A DNA stretch of 23,118 bases, from the IMG/VR virus record IMGVR_UViG_3300027573_000121, positions 1-23,118 of that record; one strand, given 5' to 3'. This DNA comes from a virus. Both the position numbers and the translations under genes were made by a program. Shown in pieces: positions 20,245 through 23,118 of the stretch. Numbering within the stretch: position 1 is the first letter of the stretch; each line of letters begins with the position of its first letter. Below the pieces are notes generated by a model. The model searched no databases, had not been told where the DNA came from, and saw only the letters and a program-made list of their open reading frames with translations.

Positions 20245-20646
20245 ATGATTCAGCTAACCAAGGGCACTACAGTAGACGTAATAGTGACGGCAACCGAGAA
20301 GGTGACGCTTACAGCACCATACTTTCTGTGGGTATTTACAAACCCTGAGACTGATAACACAGTTACGTGGATAGTCTCCAGCGTAGATGACCAAAGCCCT
20401 TTCCCTGAGCGGTACAATGACTTTAACATGGACGTGGACGTGGTGTTTTTTATGCAACCTGAGGGGCAATGGCACTACAAGATTTACGAGCAGGATAATG
20501 ACACCAACACAGACCCCACGCTAGCTACTACCCTTGTAGAGCAGGGTATGCTCATTTTAAACAAGGCAGCAGCCAGCATACGAACTATTAAAAAGTTTGC
20601 ACCTACAGCAGCCACAATAAAAGTATTTAATGAAACCACAGAGTAA
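20245..20646 (+). CDS. Small virion protein candidate
   Basis: The 133-residue protein is beta-rich: TKGTTVDVIVTATEKVTLTAPYF, then VVFFMQPEGQWHYKIYEQD (about 66-84) and a C-terminal VEQGMLILNKAA. The pattern of a Gly-Gln-W-x-Y-x-x-Y/F strand followed by a VE-x-G segment is familiar from small structural proteins in Bacteroidota phages near tail and head genes. It overlaps the portal gene by 17 nt. It probably forms part of the virion or an assembly factor, exact role unknown. Confidence 0.55.
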   Translation: MIQLTKGTTVDVIVTATEKVTLTAPYFLWVFTNPETDNTVTWIVSSVDDQSPFPERYNDFNMDVDVVFFMQPEGQWHYKIYEQDNDTNTDPTLATTLVEQGMLILNKAAASIRTIKKFAPTAATIKVFNETTE

Positions 20647-22558
20647 AACAGACACAGTACATGTGCTCCAGTTTGCCGCTAAGGATATACCAGAGTACAA
20701 GGAGACCACTAGCGGGGCACGTAAGATAGTAAACTACGGGGCAGATAATAAGTTTCCAGACTACCTGCTAGAGCTTTACAGCAAGTCTCCAAAGCACGGA
20801 GCTATAGTAAAAGGCAAGGCCATGTACATAGCTGGCTCAGGCTTTGAGTTTAAGGACAAGCAAAGCGAGGGGCTTAATGAGAGCCTAAAGACAGTAAACA
20901 GGTACGGGGAAAGCCTTAACAAGGTAGGCAAAAAGTGCATACTTGATAATGAGATTTTCTATGGCTTTTACCTCCAGATTATCTATGGCAAGGGAGGCAA
21001 GGTATCGGACGTGCTCCACGTGGACTACAACAAGATACGGAGCAATGCAGATAACAGCATTTTCTATTATAAAGAAGACTGGAAAAAGACCACAGGAGAG
21101 GTAACCCCTTACCCCTGCTTTAATCCTGACAAGCCCACAGGTACACAGATACTATACTACAAAGGCTACAGGGCTGGCATACAGACCTACACTATACCTG
21201 ACTACCTGAATAGTCAAATGTACATTGAAAGTGACATTTTAGTAGCTGGCCATGTGCTGAACAATGCAAATAGCGGATTTACGGGCAGCAAAATGATTTC
21301 CTTCAATGACGGAGAGCCTAGCCCTGATGAGGCAAGAACCATAGAGACTAAGCTAAACGACAAGTTTACTGGCAGCAAAGGCAGCAAGCTGGTGGTGAAC
21401 TTTTCAGCAAACCCTAACGTAGCCCCCACGGTGCTGGACTTAGGGGCTAGCGATATGTCAAAGGAGAACTTTACCCCTGTAGATGAGCTTATAAGTCAGA
21501 ATATTTTTACAGGACACCAGATTGTTAGCCCTATGCTTTTTGGGGTACGCGTGGAGGGGCAGCTAGGTGGACGTAATGAAATGAGGGAGGCCTACGAGAT
21601 ATTTAAAAACACTTACATAAATAACAGGCAGCAAGAGGTAGAGGAGGTGTTTAATACAGTACTAGCCCTTAACGGCCTGCCTGAGGTAAGAATTGTGCCA
21701 GTAGAGCCAATAGGCTACGAGTTCAGCGAGCAGACCATAGTACAGGTAGCTCCTAAGGCCTATATACTTGAAAAATTGGGCATTAACCCAAATGACTATG
21801 CAGAGGACGATGTAGAACCAGAGGCCAAGGACGAGGCTAAGAATGCCCCTGAGCAGGTAGAGGAGGACGAGGACACGGAAGGAGAGGACGTAAAGAGCAA
21901 GACTAAAAAAAAAGAAAAGTTTAGCAGTCTAGATGACGAACTAGCCCTTACCTTATTTTCTCAGGTAGGGGAGGACAGTAAAGGCTATTTTAGGTATAGC
22001 AGCAAGAAGGTTTGTTTTCATTCAGACGAGGAGTGCAGGGCAGGAGAGATACAGGGCTACAGGCAGGCATTTGCTGAGATAACCATACTAGAGGCTAACA
22101 TTATTGACCTGCTAAAGAAGGACAAGAGAGCTACCCCTGAGGTTATAGCAAAAGCTCTGGAGGTCTCCCCTGAGCTAGTGCAGAGAGTGTTAAGGACGCT
22201 CTCAGACAAGGGAATGATAAAAGTAGGCACGGAGAAAGTGGGAGACGAGAAGACCACCACAAGGGACGTAACAGAGGGAGGCAAGGAGGCTATAAGCAAA
22301 AGGACTCCAACGAGCACGGAGGTATTTATTAAATACAGCTACGAAGGTCCTGAGGATGAACGTAATAGAGATTTTTGCGCCCACATGCTAGACCTAGATA
22401 AGATATACTCACGTGTAGAAATTGAGCAGATAAGCCAAAGGCTAGGCTACTCAGTTTGGGAGCGCAGAGGGGGATTTTACACTAATTCAGTAACAGGGGA
22501 AACCACACCCTACTGCCGCCACTATTGGATGCAGCACATAGTTTTAAAAAGAAAGTAA
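20630..22558 (+). CDS. Portal protein with long C-terminal extension
   Basis: The 642-residue protein has a portal-type core (about 1-370): YGADNKFPDYLLELYSKSP (36-54), KHGAIVKGKAMYIAGSGF (55-72), VLHVDYNKIR (128-137) and the clip/stem-like region with SPMLFGVRVEGQLGGRNEM (300-318). After this comes an acidic and Lys-rich linker (about 391-430), a helical segment, a winged-helix-like section (about 486-545), and a terminal domain with DFCAHMLDLDKIYSR (581-595), RRGGFYTNSV and PYCRHYWMQHIVLK (627-640). That last domain resembles Mu gpF/SPP1 gp7-like head-morphogenesis fusions with paired Cys/His. Portals form the dodecameric ring where DNA enters. The portal call is strong, the extension call moderate. 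Confidence 0.78.
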   Translation: MKPQSKTDTVHVLQFAAKDIPEYKETTSGARKIVNYGADNKFPDYLLELYSKSPKHGAIVKGKAMYIAGSGFEFKDKQSEGLNESLKTVNRYGESLNKVGKKCILDNEIFYGFYLQIIYGKGGKVSDVLHVDYNKIRSNADNSIFYYKEDWKKTTGEVTPYPCFNPDKPTGTQILYYKGYRAGIQTYTIPDYLNSQMYIESDILVAGHVLNNANSGFTGSKMISFNDGEPSPDEARTIETKLNDKFTGSKGSKLVVNFSANPNVAPTVLDLGASDMSKENFTPVDELISQNIFTGHQIVSPMLFGVRVEGQLGGRNEMREAYEIFKNTYINNRQQEVEEVFNTVLALNGLPEVRIVPVEPIGYEFSEQTIVQVAPKAYILEKLGINPNDYAEDDVEPEAKDEAKNAPEQVEEDEDTEGEDVKSKTKKKEKFSSLDDELALTLFSQVGEDSKGYFRYSSKKVCFHSDEECRAGEIQGYRQAFAEITILEANIIDLLKKDKRATPEVIAKALEVSPELVQRVLRTLSDKGMIKVGTEKVGDEKTTTRDVTEGGKEAISKRTPTSTEVFIKYSYEGPEDERNRDFCAHMLDLDKIYSRVEIEQISQRLGYSVWERRGGFYTNSVTGETTPYCRHYWMQHIVLKRK

Positions 22559-22559
22559 T

Positions 22560-23063
22560 ATGAAACCTATAGCATATTTTTTGAGCGAGGAAACGCTAAA
22601 GGAGCGCACAGTAGTTAGTGCCCACGTGGACACAAAGCTACTTAACCAAGCAATTTGGGACGTGCAGGAGAGGGTAATGCAGCCCATACTAGGCACTACA
22701 CTTTATAACAGGCTGGTAGCTGGCATAGATGCAGAGGACTTAACGGCAGAGGAGACCACCCTACTGGAGGACTACCTGACCAATGCAATGCTTTTTTATG
22801 TCATTGCAGAGCTGCCCTACATGTTAGGCTACAAGTTCCACAACAAGAACGTACTAAAGAAGACAGCAGAAAATGCAGAGGCAGCTAGTATGTCAGAGCT
22901 TGCAGACGTGATGAAGTACTATATGAACAAAGCAGAGTTTTACGAGCAGAGGGCTATAGTATTTCTAAAAGAGCAGTACAAGCTAGGGATATTCCCTGAG
23001 TATGCAGAGTGCTACGACATGCCCCCTAACCAGAGTGGCTACAGGTGTGGCATAGTTCTTTAA
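22560..23063 (+). CDS. Head completion / connector protein (DUF6712-like)
   Basis: The 167-residue protein begins 1 nt after the portal stop. It contains VVSAHVDTKLLNQAIWDVQERVMQPILGTTLYNRLV (about 18-53), typical of DUF6712-like head-tail connector proteins in Bacteroidota phages, a Glu-rich helical segment, and FYEQRAIVFLKEQYKLGIFPEY near the end. It is mostly helical, as expected for an adaptor that fits under the portal. Position right after the portal supports the call. Confidence 0.72.
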   Translation: MKPIAYFLSEETLKERTVVSAHVDTKLLNQAIWDVQERVMQPILGTTLYNRLVAGIDAEDLTAEETTLLEDYLTNAMLFYVIAELPYMLGYKFHNKNVLKKTAENAEAASMSELADVMKYYMNKAEFYEQRAIVFLKEQYKLGIFPEYAECYDMPPNQSGYRCGIVL

Positions 23064-23080
23064 AACTTATATATAGCTAT

Positions 23081-23118
23081 ATGAAACCACCACCCAAAAA
23101 GAAGGGGCAGGTATCTGA
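23081..23118 (+). CDS. 5' end of a further gene (partial)
   Basis: A frame opens at ATG 23081 (MKPPPKKKGQVS) and continues off the right edge. The start is Lys/Pro-rich and basic; the family cannot be assigned from 12 residues. The leader is AT-rich (ACTTATATATAGCTAT). Confidence 0.5.
   Translation, partial: MKPPPKKKGQVS

Noticed and set aside
1-23118. Alternative genetic code (stop reassignment)
   Set aside because: TAA, TAG and TGA all end well-supported genes, and no conserved protein is interrupted by an in-frame stop.
1-23118. tRNA genes
   Set aside because: I looked for cloverleaf-like TTC-x-A and acceptor patterns in gene-free stretches and saw none; a dedicated scan was not possible.

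Overview
The window is part of a tailed-phage genome, or a prophage of one, with siphovirus-type morphology (a tape-measure protein, a tail-assembly chaperone and no sheath gene recognised). It infects a member of the Bacteroidota. Three features point to that host: seven promoters fit the Bacteroidota pattern (TTTG near -33, about 19-20 nt spacer, TAnnTTTG at -7); Shine-Dalgarno sequences are almost absent, with A/C-only leaders such as ACAAACAAACACA just before ATG; and several structural proteins resemble families seen in Bacteroidota phages. All three stop codons are used normally. I saw no tRNA, CRISPR array, IS element or integrase.

Layout. Positions 1-3430 hold small DNA-transaction and regulatory genes: a VRR-NUC nuclease, a stand-alone DnaA domain-IV-like DNA-binding protein, a small protein with an AT-hook-like tail, a sigma-like protein, a small membrane protein and a ParB-like protein. 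Positions 3434-5061 encode the small and large terminase subunits. Positions 5170-5626 carry two small genes on the minus strand with their own promoter. Positions 5810-12651 form the tail module: two small genes, a tail-assembly chaperone with a programmed -1 frameshift at a T9 run, a tail-completion candidate, two large tail proteins and the tape measure. Positions 12691-15764 form the head module: XkdF-like prohead protease, scaffold candidate, major capsid protein, and a tail-tube-like protein.

Positions 15834-20127 are a cassette of eight genes served by four host-type promoters and several terminator-like hairpins. It includes a MoxR-type AAA+ ATPase and a VWA-like protein with a degenerate metal site, probably a functional pair, plus a DnaJ-type zinc-finger protein and small unknowns. 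Positions 20245 to the end return to virion genes: a small structural candidate, a portal protein with an unusual C-terminal extension, a head-completion/connector protein and the start of another gene.

How the genes fit together. Terminase, protease, scaffold, major capsid protein, portal and connector build and fill the head; chaperone, tape measure, tube and distal proteins build the tail. The order is unusual, because the portal lies about 15.6 kb after the large terminase and downstream of the capsid gene. Two insert-like blocks (5170-5626 and 15834-20127) break the structural array. After each one, structural genes resume behind the same 16-mer, AAAGCATATTTAGGGG. The palindrome CCACGTGG occurs 11 times by eye, four times between genes and twice at a similar distance upstream of promoters. 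The best candidates for something undescribed are the ATPase/VWA-like cassette with its shared extended promoters, the CCACGTGG sites and the AAAGYATATTTAG restart element.
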